A stretch of 13,303 nt of DNA from assembly GCA_030603605.1 (NCBI GenBank), contig JAUVXN010000029.1:1-13303 (forward strand), read 5' to 3'. Shown one piece after another: positions 1-5,719 of the stretch. Made by a program: the position numbers and the translations under genes. The notes beneath the pieces are model-generated. The model did no database searches. It saw only the letters and a list, made by a program, of their open reading frames with translations, and was not told the DNA's origin. Positions within the stretch are counted from its first letter, which is position 1, and each line of letters begins with the position of its first letter. Source of the DNA: Dehalococcoidales bacterium. GTDB lineage: Bacteria; Chloroflexota; Dehalococcoidia; Dehalococcoidales; RBG-16-60-22.

Positions 1-186
1 GAAGTCAAACTCCTTCTTGGCGTGTTCCCTTTCATTCTCGGCTGTCTCCAGGAATATCCCGGCGATCTGCTCGAAACCTTCCGCGTTAGCTACCGTAGCA
101 AAGTAGGTGTACTTGTTTCGTGCCTGCGATTCGCCGGCAAAAGCGGCCAGAAGATTCTGCTCGGTTTTACTTGCCTTTAATTCCAT
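1..186 (-). CDS. Rubrerythrin, N-terminal part (cut by window edge)
   Basis: The 62 visible residues match the start of the ferritin-like diiron domain of rubrerythrin: an early helix with the pattern AFAGESQARNKYTYFA, then a second helix with ETAENEREHAKKEF. These contain the Glu and ExxH diiron ligands expected in a four-helix bundle. Rubrerythrins are cytoplasmic peroxidases of anaerobes that reduce H2O2 with electrons from rubredoxin; the C-terminal rubredoxin domain, if present, lies outside the window. The ATG at 186 follows a strong ribosome site (AGGAGG, about 190-197). It is the last visible gene of the minus-strand operon, 26 bases after fprA, and that setting fits peroxide removal beside O2/NO reduction. 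The family call is firm; the exact subtype (rubrerythrin or nigerythrin) cannot be seen. Confidence 0.9.
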   Translation of the reverse strand, partial: MELKASKTEQNLLAAFAGESQARNKYTYFATVANAEGFEQIAGIFLETAENEREHAKKEFDF

Positions 187-212
187 TGTTCTCCTCCTTT
201 TGTAAAAAGCTA

Positions 213-1397
213 TCAAGCAAAGTTATGCTCCTTGTGTTTTTCGGCAATAGTAGCTGCCAGATTATCCAGTGCCTTGAAATCAGCTTCCCTGGGAAAGCCC
301 TTGCTTAACACCGGTTCCAATATCTCCACCTTCAGGTTGGGAATGATCGCCGCCAGTTGCTCAACGGCTTTACCTCCCCAACTATAGGAACCGATGATGG
401 AGATGAATTTAAGATTGGGTCTCAGGGCATTCGCCAGGATGGCAGCGTAGGCAACATTCGGGTGTGGACCGGCGAGAACAGTAGGTGTCCCGATAACAAC
501 TGTCGCCGCATCCACCAGGGCCATCGCCAGTTTCCCGATGTCCGTTACGGCAAGGTCAAACTGTTTCACCATCACGCTTCTCTCGGCTAAAGCTCCGACA
601 AAGTATTCCACCATCTTGCGGGTGCTGCCGTGCATCGAGATATAGGGCAGTACCACGATGTTTTTTGGTTCGTCGAATGCCCAGCTATGATAGGCCTTCA
701 GGATAAACTCGGGCCTATCGTGCATGGGGCCGTGGCTGGGAGCAATAATGTCGATGGCGTAGTCCTTCACCTTCTCCAGGTTCTTCTGGATAGAGGCTCG
801 GAAGGGCATCATGATTTCCGCGTAATATCTCTTGGCGGCTTCGTAGACCTGCCCTCCATCCCTGACATACAGGTCGGTTGTAGCCAGGTGGGAGCCGAAG
901 AAGTCGCAGGGGAAGAGTATCTTGTCTTCCCTCAAGTAAGTAAGCATTGTCTCCGGCCAGTGAACCCAGGGGGCATAGATAAACTCCAGCGTTTTATCCC
1001 CCAGCGAAATGGTTTCCTTATCGTTGGCCGTTATAAACTTCGCTTCTGGAATCATGAGCAGGTCGATGAGCATGTCCTTACACTTGGGCGTACATACCAC
1101 TTTCGCCTCGGGGTATTTCTCCAGCACCTGGGGGATAGCACCGGAATGGTCCTGCTCAGCATGATTGGCAACCACGTAATCTATACTTTTAACTCCGAGT
1201 TCACCGAGGTGGTTTATCAACACATCCTGCATAGTAGGGTCGACGGTATCAATAAGCGCTGTTTTCTCACCAGCCCTAATTAAATATGAGTTATAGCTCG
1301 TGCCATCGGGGAGTGGTATGAGGGAATCAAACAACCGCCGGTCCCAGTCAATAGCTCCGACCGAATAAATCCCCCGCTTTATCTCTCTTGGTTTCAT
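213..1397 (-). CDS. fprA: FprA-type flavodiiron protein (O2/NO reductase)
   Basis: This 394-residue protein has the A-type flavoprotein layout: a metallo-beta-lactamase-like diiron domain (about 1-250), then a flavodoxin-like FMN domain (about 255-394). Iron ligands are visible as the HxExDH motif at H79/E81/D83/H84, H146 in the WVHWPET segment, D165 in CDFFG and H222 in PSHGPMH. The FMN phosphate loop is SMHGSTRKM near 260. The family reduces O2 to water and/or NO to N2O in the cytoplasm of anaerobes. The ATG at 1397 is chosen because AGGAGG lies just upstream inside the 3' end of hrb; the reading frame stays open to 1499, but that extension only overlaps the rubredoxin coding region. It starts one base after the hrb stop, so the two are probably translationally coupled. 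Hrb is the expected electron donor. Confidence 0.95.
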   Translation of the reverse strand: MKPREIKRGIYSVGAIDWDRRLFDSLIPLPDGTSYNSYLIRAGEKTALIDTVDPTMQDVLINHLGELGVKSIDYVVANHAEQDHSGAIPQVLEKYPEAKVVCTPKCKDMLIDLLMIPEAKFITANDKETISLGDKTLEFIYAPWVHWPETMLTYLREDKILFPCDFFGSHLATTDLYVRDGGQVYEAAKRYYAEIMMPFRASIQKNLEKVKDYAIDIIAPSHGPMHDRPEFILKAYHSWAFDEPKNIVVLPYISMHGSTRKMVEYFVGALAERSVMVKQFDLAVTDIGKLAMALVDAATVVIGTPTVLAGPHPNVAYAAILANALRPNLKFISIIGSYSWGGKAVEQLAAIIPNLKVEILEPVLSKGFPREADFKALDNLAATIAEKHKEHNFA

Positions 1398-1398
1398 C

Positions 1399-2082
1399 TT
1401 ACTCCTCCTTCTCGAAGTCACTCTTAGCGGCTCCGCATACGGGACACACCCAGTCATCAGGTATCTCTTCAAATGGCGTCCCCGGTTTAATACCGCCATC
1501 GGGGTCTCCCAGTTCCGGGTCGTAGACCCAGCCGCAAACAGTGCACCTGTACTTTGTCATTTTGAGTACCTCCTTTTTCTTCTCAATATAACTGGGAGCA
1601 GTCTTAGGAGTGGTACCCCGTTTGACCTGATGGTAATAAGCATAGGTCATTGGCTCGCCTTCTCTAAGGACATCTGCTCCCACAAGCTCTCCTATAAAAA
1701 TAGTATGTGTTCCCACATCTACCTCTTGAATCACCCTGGCTTCCAGATAAGCGAGGGCGTTCTCAGTGACCACCGGAGCCTGAGTTTCACCTGTTTTATA
1801 ACTAATAGCCTCAAGCTTATCTATGTCCCTGCCAGACTTGAAGCCAAAGTGACCGATGAAGGAAAGGGGTGTATCCTGAGAGATGACCGAGACCGTTAGC
1901 ACCTTGCTCTCCTTGATAAGCTCGTGGGTTAGATTATCCTTGTTGATGCTTACGGCAATAGTTGGCGGCTCAGAGGTTATTTGAAACACGGTATTGGCGA
2001 TTTGCCCGTTGAGCTTATCCCCTTTTCTTGAGCATACAACATACAGACCGTAACCTAGCTTATATAAAGCCTTAAGATTCAT
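1399..2082 (-). CDS. hrb: Flavin reductase-rubredoxin fusion (high-molecular-weight rubredoxin)
   Basis: The 227-residue protein has an N-terminal FMN-binding flavin-reductase-like domain (about 1-165, with the [12 protein letters not shown] and [10 protein letters not shown] segments typical of flavoredoxins). A short charged linker and a complete C-terminal rubredoxin domain (about 175-227) follow. The rubredoxin iron site is the pair CTVCG and CPVCG with the intervening [10 protein letters not shown]. This is the architecture of Moorella Hrb, which is known to act as an NADH:FprA oxidoreductase. Its position directly before fprA, one base apart, makes the same role likely here. A strong ribosome site (AAGGAGGT) precedes the ATG at 2082. 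It could also feed electrons to the downstream rubrerythrin; that part is inference. Confidence 0.93.
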   Translation of the reverse strand: MNLKALYKLGYGLYVVCSRKGDKLNGQIANTVFQITSEPPTIAVSINKDNLTHELIKESKVLTVSVISQDTPLSFIGHFGFKSGRDIDKLEAISYKTGETQAPVVTENALAYLEARVIQEVDVGTHTIFIGELVGADVLREGEPMTYAYYHQVKRGTTPKTAPSYIEKKKEVLKMTKYRCTVCGWVYDPELGDPDGGIKPGTPFEEIPDDWVCPVCGAAKSDFEKEE

Positions 2083-2096
2083 TTCTTACCTCCTTA

Positions 2097-2822
2097 CTAT
2101 GGATTCAGGTCACCCTTAATACCGATGGTTACCTCCTTAAGCGGTATATCTTTGCCGGCTGATTGCATTGCCTGTTTTACCATATAAATTAATCCGGCGC
2201 AACAGGGCACCTCCATGTGCACCACCGTCAATCTCCTTACCGATGAATGGCTCAGAATGTGGGTCAGCTTCTCCAGGTGGGTCTGGAAGTCATCCAGTTT
2301 GGGACAGGCGACCAATACCGCGTGGCCTTTTATGAAGTCCTGATGAAAGCCAGCATAGGCAAAGGGGACACAGTCCGCAGCTAGCACCACGTCGGCTCCT
2401 TGCAAAAAAGGTGCCGTCGGCGGGACCAGAATAAGCTGTACCGGCCAGTGACCAAGCATTGACTGCTGGTTTGTCGCCTCTCGTGGGACAACCCCTGTTG
2501 ACTCTTGTTTCTCAAACTGGGTAACCGTAGCTGAGGGGCAGCCACATGGAAGCTCTTCCATAGTATGCATCTCTTTATCCAGGTGGAGCTTCGTTGTCTC
2601 CTCATCAAAATGCTCGGCGGCTCTCTCCTCAATGGTGATGGCTCCCTGGGGGCATTCCCCAAGGCAGGCACCGAGGCCATCACAGTACTTGTCTCTGACG
2701 AGTTTCGCCTTGCCATCAATAATCTGAAGGGCTCCCTCAGCGCAGGCTGGAACACAGGCGCCACAGCCGTTACACTTCTCCTCGTCGAGTTTTATGATTT
2801 TCCTTATAGTTTTTGTTGTCAT
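2097..2822 (-). CDS. Ferredoxin-like 4Fe-4S protein with conserved C-terminal domain
   Basis: The 241-residue protein has an N-terminal ferredoxin module. Cluster I is canonical (C17, C20, C23, C27 in EEKCNGCGACVPAC). Cluster II has only C47, C53 and C57 in CDGLGACLGECP, with Leu where the second cysteine would be. A linker with a CGCPS motif (about 92-96) and a roughly 110-residue C-terminal domain follow; the latter carries AADCVPFAYAGFHQDF, VACPKLDD and VPCCAGL. I recognise this as a conserved anaerobe family of unknown exact function, probably electron transfer. The ATG at 2822 is preferred over the upstream in-frame start at 2855 because AAGGAGG sits just before it. It lies 40 bases after the zinc-ribbon gene and 14 bases before hrb, so it may be an electron entry point or redox partner for the detoxification enzymes. 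That role is inferred from context only. Confidence 0.82.
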   Translation of the reverse strand: MTTKTIRKIIKLDEEKCNGCGACVPACAEGALQIIDGKAKLVRDKYCDGLGACLGECPQGAITIEERAAEHFDEETTKLHLDKEMHTMEELPCGCPSATVTQFEKQESTGVVPREATNQQSMLGHWPVQLILVPPTAPFLQGADVVLAADCVPFAYAGFHQDFIKGHAVLVACPKLDDFQTHLEKLTHILSHSSVRRLTVVHMEVPCCAGLIYMVKQAMQSAGKDIPLKEVTIGIKGDLNP

Positions 2823-2862
2823 TGCCTGCCTCCTTAATAGTTCTTTAGAGGACAAAGCACGG

Positions 2863-3093
2863 CTAGTCTTCCCCCTTCAACTCCTTCCACCTCTCCTCCC
2901 CCAGGCACTGACGAGCAGAAGCGCACCAGTCTATGCAGGAAGGTATCTTCTCCCGGTAGACATATTCACCACACTTATGGCACTTCACCTTTATTTCGTC
3001 GGAGAAGATTTCAATTTCATAACCGCAATTGGGGCATTTGTGTAGTGACATCCGCATGTTTCTGAAATCCTGTCCGGGGCATTTGCTGGTCAT
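2863..3093 (-). CDS. Small CPGQD/zinc-ribbon protein
   Basis: This 76-residue protein begins with a CPGQD motif (C5) followed by an Arg. A zinc-ribbon of two CxxC knuckles comes next (C20/C23 in CPNCG and C38/C41 in CHKCG), then a C-terminal cysteine cluster (C53, C57, C63 in SCIDWCASARQC). Similar short proteins occur in many anaerobes beside ferredoxin and Crp/Fnr genes and are usually left unnamed or loosely called phosphohydrolase, which the sequence does not support. It is the first gene of the operon, with a good ribosome site (GAGGAGG) and about 45 bases of leader from the predicted start point. A metal-binding or redox-sensing partner of the ferredoxin-like protein is a reasonable guess, but its function is unknown. 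Confidence 0.75.
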   Translation of the reverse strand: MTSKCPGQDFRNMRMSLHKCPNCGYEIEIFSDEIKVKCHKCGEYVYREKIPSCIDWCASARQCLGEERWKELKGED

Positions 3094-3135
3094 TCCTGTT
3101 GCCTCCTCTATCAGTAGATATTTGAGTTGTTAGCT

Positions 3136-3187
3136 TCTATAAAAATAGTACAACTTACTGGTATCACTGACTATGATTTGAATCATA
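3136..3187 (-). promoter_or_regulatory. Promoter of the detoxification operon with a Crp/Fnr-type site
   Basis: Positions 3172-3187 form a perfect dyad, TATGAT-TTGA-ATCATA, resembling the Fnr-family consensus TTGAT-N4-ATCAA. On the minus strand a -10-like hexamer TACTAT lies at 3150-3145, giving a predicted start near 3138. The dyad centre (3179.5) then falls at about -41.5, the class II activator position where the activator replaces a good -35. No strong -35 is seen, which agrees with activator dependence. TATAGA at 3141-3136 is an alternative -10. Confidence 0.7.
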
Positions 3188-3258
3188 TAAAGCGGGGAGT
3201 TATTAGTAGTTGTTTACGTAAGGGAGATAAACCGAACTAGGAGAATAGTTTTGTGCTT

Positions 3259-3939
3259 CTAGACTTGCGGTGGCCCTTCGCTCAGCAGCCGTAGCTTCTC
3301 CTCATCGAGGATAATAACTTTGCCGCGAACAGAACGAATAATTCCCCTGTCCTTCAGTTGGCTCATAACACGAATCGCTGTCTCTGTAGTGGTTCCCACC
3401 ATGTCAGCGATTTCCTGTCGGGTAAAGGGGAGGGTAGGGCCAAGCTTTGCCGAAAGCATGAGCAGTACACTGGCCAGGCGCTGCTCAACTCTCTCTCCGG
3501 CAAGGTCTCTAAGGCGACCCTGAGCATCCCTGAGCCGTCCCGCTAAGACATTAATAATCCTCAGGGCTACCTGAGGCCGATTGACCAGAAAAGACAAGAA
3601 CTCGTCTGTCTTAATTCCCACTACTTTGGTTTCAGCCACGGCCTGAGCTGAAACAGGATAGGGCTTATTCTCAAAGACAGCCACCTCACCAAACATCTCA
3701 CCAGGGCCGAAAAAGGCGATAATAAATTCCTTCCCCAAGGAGGAATGTTTAAGAACTTTCACTTTGCCTTCGGCAATGATGTAGAACCATTCCGGAGCAT
3801 CTCCATCCCAGAAGATGAACTCATTTGACGTGAAACTACGCTCGATAGAACGTTCAGCCAGTTCGCTGAGCTCGTCATCATTCAAGCTGTAGAAAATAGA
3901 AGAGTCCCTTAGAATTTGGGCCTTGCCGCCATACCGCAA
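3259..3939 (-). CDS. Crp/Fnr-family transcription regulator, cysteine-free
   Basis: The 226-residue protein has an N-terminal cyclic-nucleotide-binding-like beta barrel (about 15-130, with GEMFGEVAVFEN as the phosphate-cassette-like turn). A long dimer helix (about 130-155) and a C-terminal winged helix follow, with recognition helix TTTETAIRVMSQL near 190. The E-x-x-x-R pattern in that helix matches the base-contacting Glu and Arg of Crp and Fnr. It has no cysteine, so it cannot hold an Fnr-type 4Fe-4S cluster. The Arg-Ser pair that binds cAMP in Crp is replaced (PYPVSA). The signal is therefore unknown; heme, NO or another ligand is possible. The start is TTG at 3939 with AAGGAG about 10 bases upstream; the nearby ATG at 3932 is out of frame. 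It is a good candidate to bind the ATGAT-N4-ATCAT sites in this window. Confidence 0.9.
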   Translation of the reverse strand: MRYGGKAQILRDSSIFYSLNDDELSELAERSIERSFTSNEFIFWDGDAPEWFYIIAEGKVKVLKHSSLGKEFIIAFFGPGEMFGEVAVFENKPYPVSAQAVAETKVVGIKTDEFLSFLVNRPQVALRIINVLAGRLRDAQGRLRDLAGERVEQRLASVLLMLSAKLGPTLPFTRQEIADMVGTTTETAIRVMSQLKDRGIIRSVRGKVIILDEEKLRLLSEGPPQV

Positions 3940-3967
3940 CCTGATAACTCTCCTTCAAAGGTGGTTC

Positions 3968-3995
3968 TCTATACAAAGTATATTCGTATGGACAA
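3968..3995 (-). promoter_or_regulatory. Candidate promoter of the Crp/Fnr-family gene
   Basis: On the minus strand, TTGTCC (3995-3990) and TATAGA (3973-3968) are separated by 16 bases and would start transcription about 35 bases before the TTG codon. A lone ATGAT half-site (4000-3996) abuts the -35, which could allow weak autoregulation, but no second half-site is present. Confidence 0.45.
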
Positions 3996-4083
3996 ATCAT
4001 AGCACAAACAATTTCTAGTTCGCTCCCAATCATTCAGGCTGAGTAATACAGCTTGCTGGCTTGTACACTTGTAGCAGCAAATC

Positions 4084-4112
4084 TTGACACTTTCTACATA
4101 CGAGTTTAAAAT
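4084..4112 (+). promoter_or_regulatory. Sigma-70-type promoter of the zinc-ribbon/glutaredoxin/flavoprotein operon
   Basis: A perfect -35 TTGACA (4084-4089), a 17-base spacer and TAAAAT (4107-4112) predict a start near 4119, about 20 bases before the ATG at 4140. No operator-like dyad is obvious, so expression may be constitutive. Confidence 0.8.
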
Positions 4113-4139
4113 CCCATTATTAAATAGCTTGGGGAGCTA

Positions 4140-4286
4140 ATGCAAAATATCAAGTATGTCTGTGCGGAATGTGCTTACGAAGCCAATGAGCCTGGTCTTT
4201 GCCCGAGTTGCCAGATGCCATTGGTAGCTACCTGCCCAGTATGTGGCAATCCTATAGTGGGTGAACACATTCACCAGGAAGGCTAA
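4140..4286 (+). CDS. 48-residue double zinc-ribbon protein
   Basis: This short gene encodes 48 residues with three CxxC pairs: CAEC at about 8-11, CPSC at 21-24 and CPVC at 32-35. A His-containing tail (GEHIHQEG) follows. The pattern fits a rubredoxin-like or zinc-ribbon mini-protein; the second knuckle (CPSCQMPL) also recalls the small heavy-metal-binding CPMCGM-type motif. The ATG at 4140 follows GGGGAG, and a consensus promoter ends 27 bases upstream, so this is the first gene of a plus-strand operon with the glutaredoxin 32 bases later. A metal-binding or electron-transfer partner of the adjacent thiol-redox enzymes is plausible. I cannot assign a specific function. Confidence 0.75.
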   Translation: MQNIKYVCAECAYEANEPGLCPSCQMPLVATCPVCGNPIVGEHIHQEG

Positions 4287-4318
4287 GCCACCAAGTATTC
4301 TGAATTGGAAATAAAAGA

Positions 4319-4561
4319 ATGGCTGATAGGAAAGTGATTATCTATTCAACGCCTACTTGCCCCTACTGCAAAAGGGCAAAGGATTATCTTTCCCGAAAAG
4401 GGATTGCCTATACTGACATCAATGTGGCTCAAGATAGGGAAAAAGCCAAGGAGATGATACAGAAGTCGGGGCAAATGGGAGTGCCCGTAATCATTATTGG
4501 TGATAATGAAATTGTGGTTGGTTTTAACCAATCCCTGTTGGATAAACTGCTTTCACAGTAG
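4319..4561 (+). CDS. Glutaredoxin-like thiol-disulfide protein
   Basis: The 80-residue protein is a compact thioredoxin-fold glutaredoxin/NrdH type. The active-site CPYC is at C14-C17, the cis-proline loop is GVPVIII (about 54-60), and the glycine pair region DNEIVVGFNQ precedes the last helix. The length is normal for the family. It sits between the small zinc-ribbon gene and an AhpF-like flavoprotein that lacks AhpF's own N-terminal redox domain. This protein could serve as the detached partner that carries electrons from the flavoprotein to a peroxiredoxin, as described for the Cp34/Cp9 pair of Clostridium pasteurianum. No peroxiredoxin gene is visible here. The ribosome site is weak (GGAAATAAAAGA). 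Confidence 0.9.
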   Translation: MADRKVIIYSTPTCPYCKRAKDYLSRKGIAYTDINVAQDREKAKEMIQKSGQMGVPVIIIGDNEIVVGFNQSLLDKLLSQ

Positions 4562-4597
4562 TCCCGGCAGAGTTGTTTTGCATCAGGAGGTACAGCC

Positions 4598-5512
4598 ATG
4601 TACGAATTGATGGTAATAGGCGGGGGTCCGGCAGGGCTTGCCGCTAGCGTATATGCGGCTCGCAAGCGGCTCAAAGCGTTGCTGATTAGCGTAGATATTG
4701 GTGGGCAGGTGAACAAAACCTTGGGTATTGAGAACTACCTTGGCTATCAGTTTATTGAGGGGCCAGAGCTTATAGACAAGTTCCAAACCCAGGTGAGCCA
4801 GTTTCCCATTGACCAGAAAATCGGCTACAAGGTTTCTCGGCTGGAGAAGTTTAATGACGGCTTTGAGGCTATATCTGAAGCAGGCGATAGGTATCAAACC
4901 AAAGCAGTAATCTTTGCTGCCGGAAAGAGTCCCCGGAAGCTAAATGTACCGGGTGAGGCAGAGCTTGCCGGGAGGGGGGTAACCTATTGCGCCATCTGTG
5001 ATGGGCCTGTTTTTGCCGGGCAGAGGGTGGCAATAGTGGGAGGAGGCAACTCAGCACTTGAGGCAGCACTGGATATGGTGAAAATTGCTGAGCATGTCGA
5101 CCTGGTTTCACTGACTCCGTTAACCGGCGATGCCATTCTTATTGATAAGCTAACCGATGCCAAAAACCTTGCTATCTTTACTGAATACCAAACAGAGAAG
5201 ATTGAAGGGCAAGACTTTGTCAACGGAATGCTGATAGGAGACTTGAAGAGCGGTGAGGGTAAACGACTTGAGGTTACCGGAGTGTTTATTGAAATTGGCC
5301 TGGTGCCTAACTCCGCAGCGGTAAGCGGACTCATTGAACTCAATAAGTGGGGAGAGGTGCCGGTCAGCTGTTCCTGTGAAACCACCGTTCCTGGTCTCTA
5401 TGCCGCCGGCGATGTGACTGATGTACCCGAGAAGCAAATCATTGTTGCCGCCGGCGAAGGAGCTAAAGCAGCACTTCAAGCACACCACTACCTACAACGG
5501 CTGGCAACATAG
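4598..5512 (+). CDS. Thioredoxin-reductase-like flavoprotein (AhpF C-terminal type)
   Basis: The 304-residue cytoplasmic FAD flavoprotein has GGGPAG at 8-13 (FAD), redox-active CAIC at C131-C134 followed by DGP, GGGNSA at 148-153 (pyridine nucleotide) and AAGDVTDVPEKQ near 268 (second FAD motif). The stretch after the nucleotide fold (EHVDLVSLTPLTGDAILIDKL region, split by hydrophobics) lacks the HRRxxxR motif used for NADPH. It resembles AhpF (FAPEMKADQVLQDKL), so NADH is the likely donor. It reduces a small dithiol protein, most likely the glutaredoxin 36 bases upstream. A strong ribosome site (CAGGAGGT) precedes the ATG. The gene ends tail-to-tail with the YHS gene, only 33 bases apart and with no clear terminator. 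Confidence 0.93.
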   Translation: MYELMVIGGGPAGLAASVYAARKRLKALLISVDIGGQVNKTLGIENYLGYQFIEGPELIDKFQTQVSQFPIDQKIGYKVSRLEKFNDGFEAISEAGDRYQTKAVIFAAGKSPRKLNVPGEAELAGRGVTYCAICDGPVFAGQRVAIVGGGNSALEAALDMVKIAEHVDLVSLTPLTGDAILIDKLTDAKNLAIFTEYQTEKIEGQDFVNGMLIGDLKSGEGKRLEVTGVFIEIGLVPNSAAVSGLIELNKWGEVPVSCSCETTVPGLYAAGDVTDVPEKQIIVAAGEGAKAALQAHHYLQRLAT

Positions 5513-5545
5513 CCTGCTACCGGAGTCGTGCCTCTAATACCAGGA

Positions 5546-5701
5546 TTATTTCTTCTCCTCAGCTAGGTATTTCTCCGGGTTCTGGTCAAAGGCTTTCTTG
5601 CAGCCCACGGCGCAAAAGTAGTATTTCTTTCCCTTGTACTCAGAGGTAGCCACTGCCTTACTCTCTTCCACTTCCATCTTGCAAACCGGGTCAATTGCCA
5701 C
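5546..5701 (-). CDS. YHS-domain mini-protein (GTG start)
   Basis: The 51-residue protein is essentially one YHS domain: DPVCKM at 5-10, then YYFCAVGCKKAFDQNPEKY in its second half, with the Cys residues that are thought to bind metal. The start is a GTG at 5701, chosen because AGGAGG lies about 7 bases upstream and no ATG in frame would keep the DPVCKM motif. It is the last gene of the sulfur/copper operon, 18 bases after copA. YHS domains are often fused to or encoded beside copper P-type ATPases, so a copper-binding role that delivers metal to CopA is likely. Confidence 0.88.
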   Translation of the reverse strand: MAIDPVCKMEVEESKAVATSEYKGKKYYFCAVGCKKAFDQNPEKYLAEEKK

Positions 5702-5719
5702 TGGGGCACCTCCTATTAA

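Noticed and set aside
1398..1499. Extended N-terminus for fprA
   Set aside because: The extra 34 codons lie inside the rubredoxin coding region in another frame. The ATG at 1397 has a strong ribosome site and the normal family start.
2381..2764. Second minus-strand frame within the ferredoxin-like gene
   Set aside because: It is a shadow of the real gene: no ribosome site and no family motif, while the other frame has clear cysteine motifs.
3235..3250. AACTA/TAGTT hairpin as terminator for the regulator gene
   Set aside because: The stem is only five bases and is not followed by a T run on the minus strand.
3996..4000. Crp/Fnr half-site before the regulator gene as an autoregulatory operator
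   Set aside because: No matching second half-site at the proper spacing; a single 5-mer is expected by chance.
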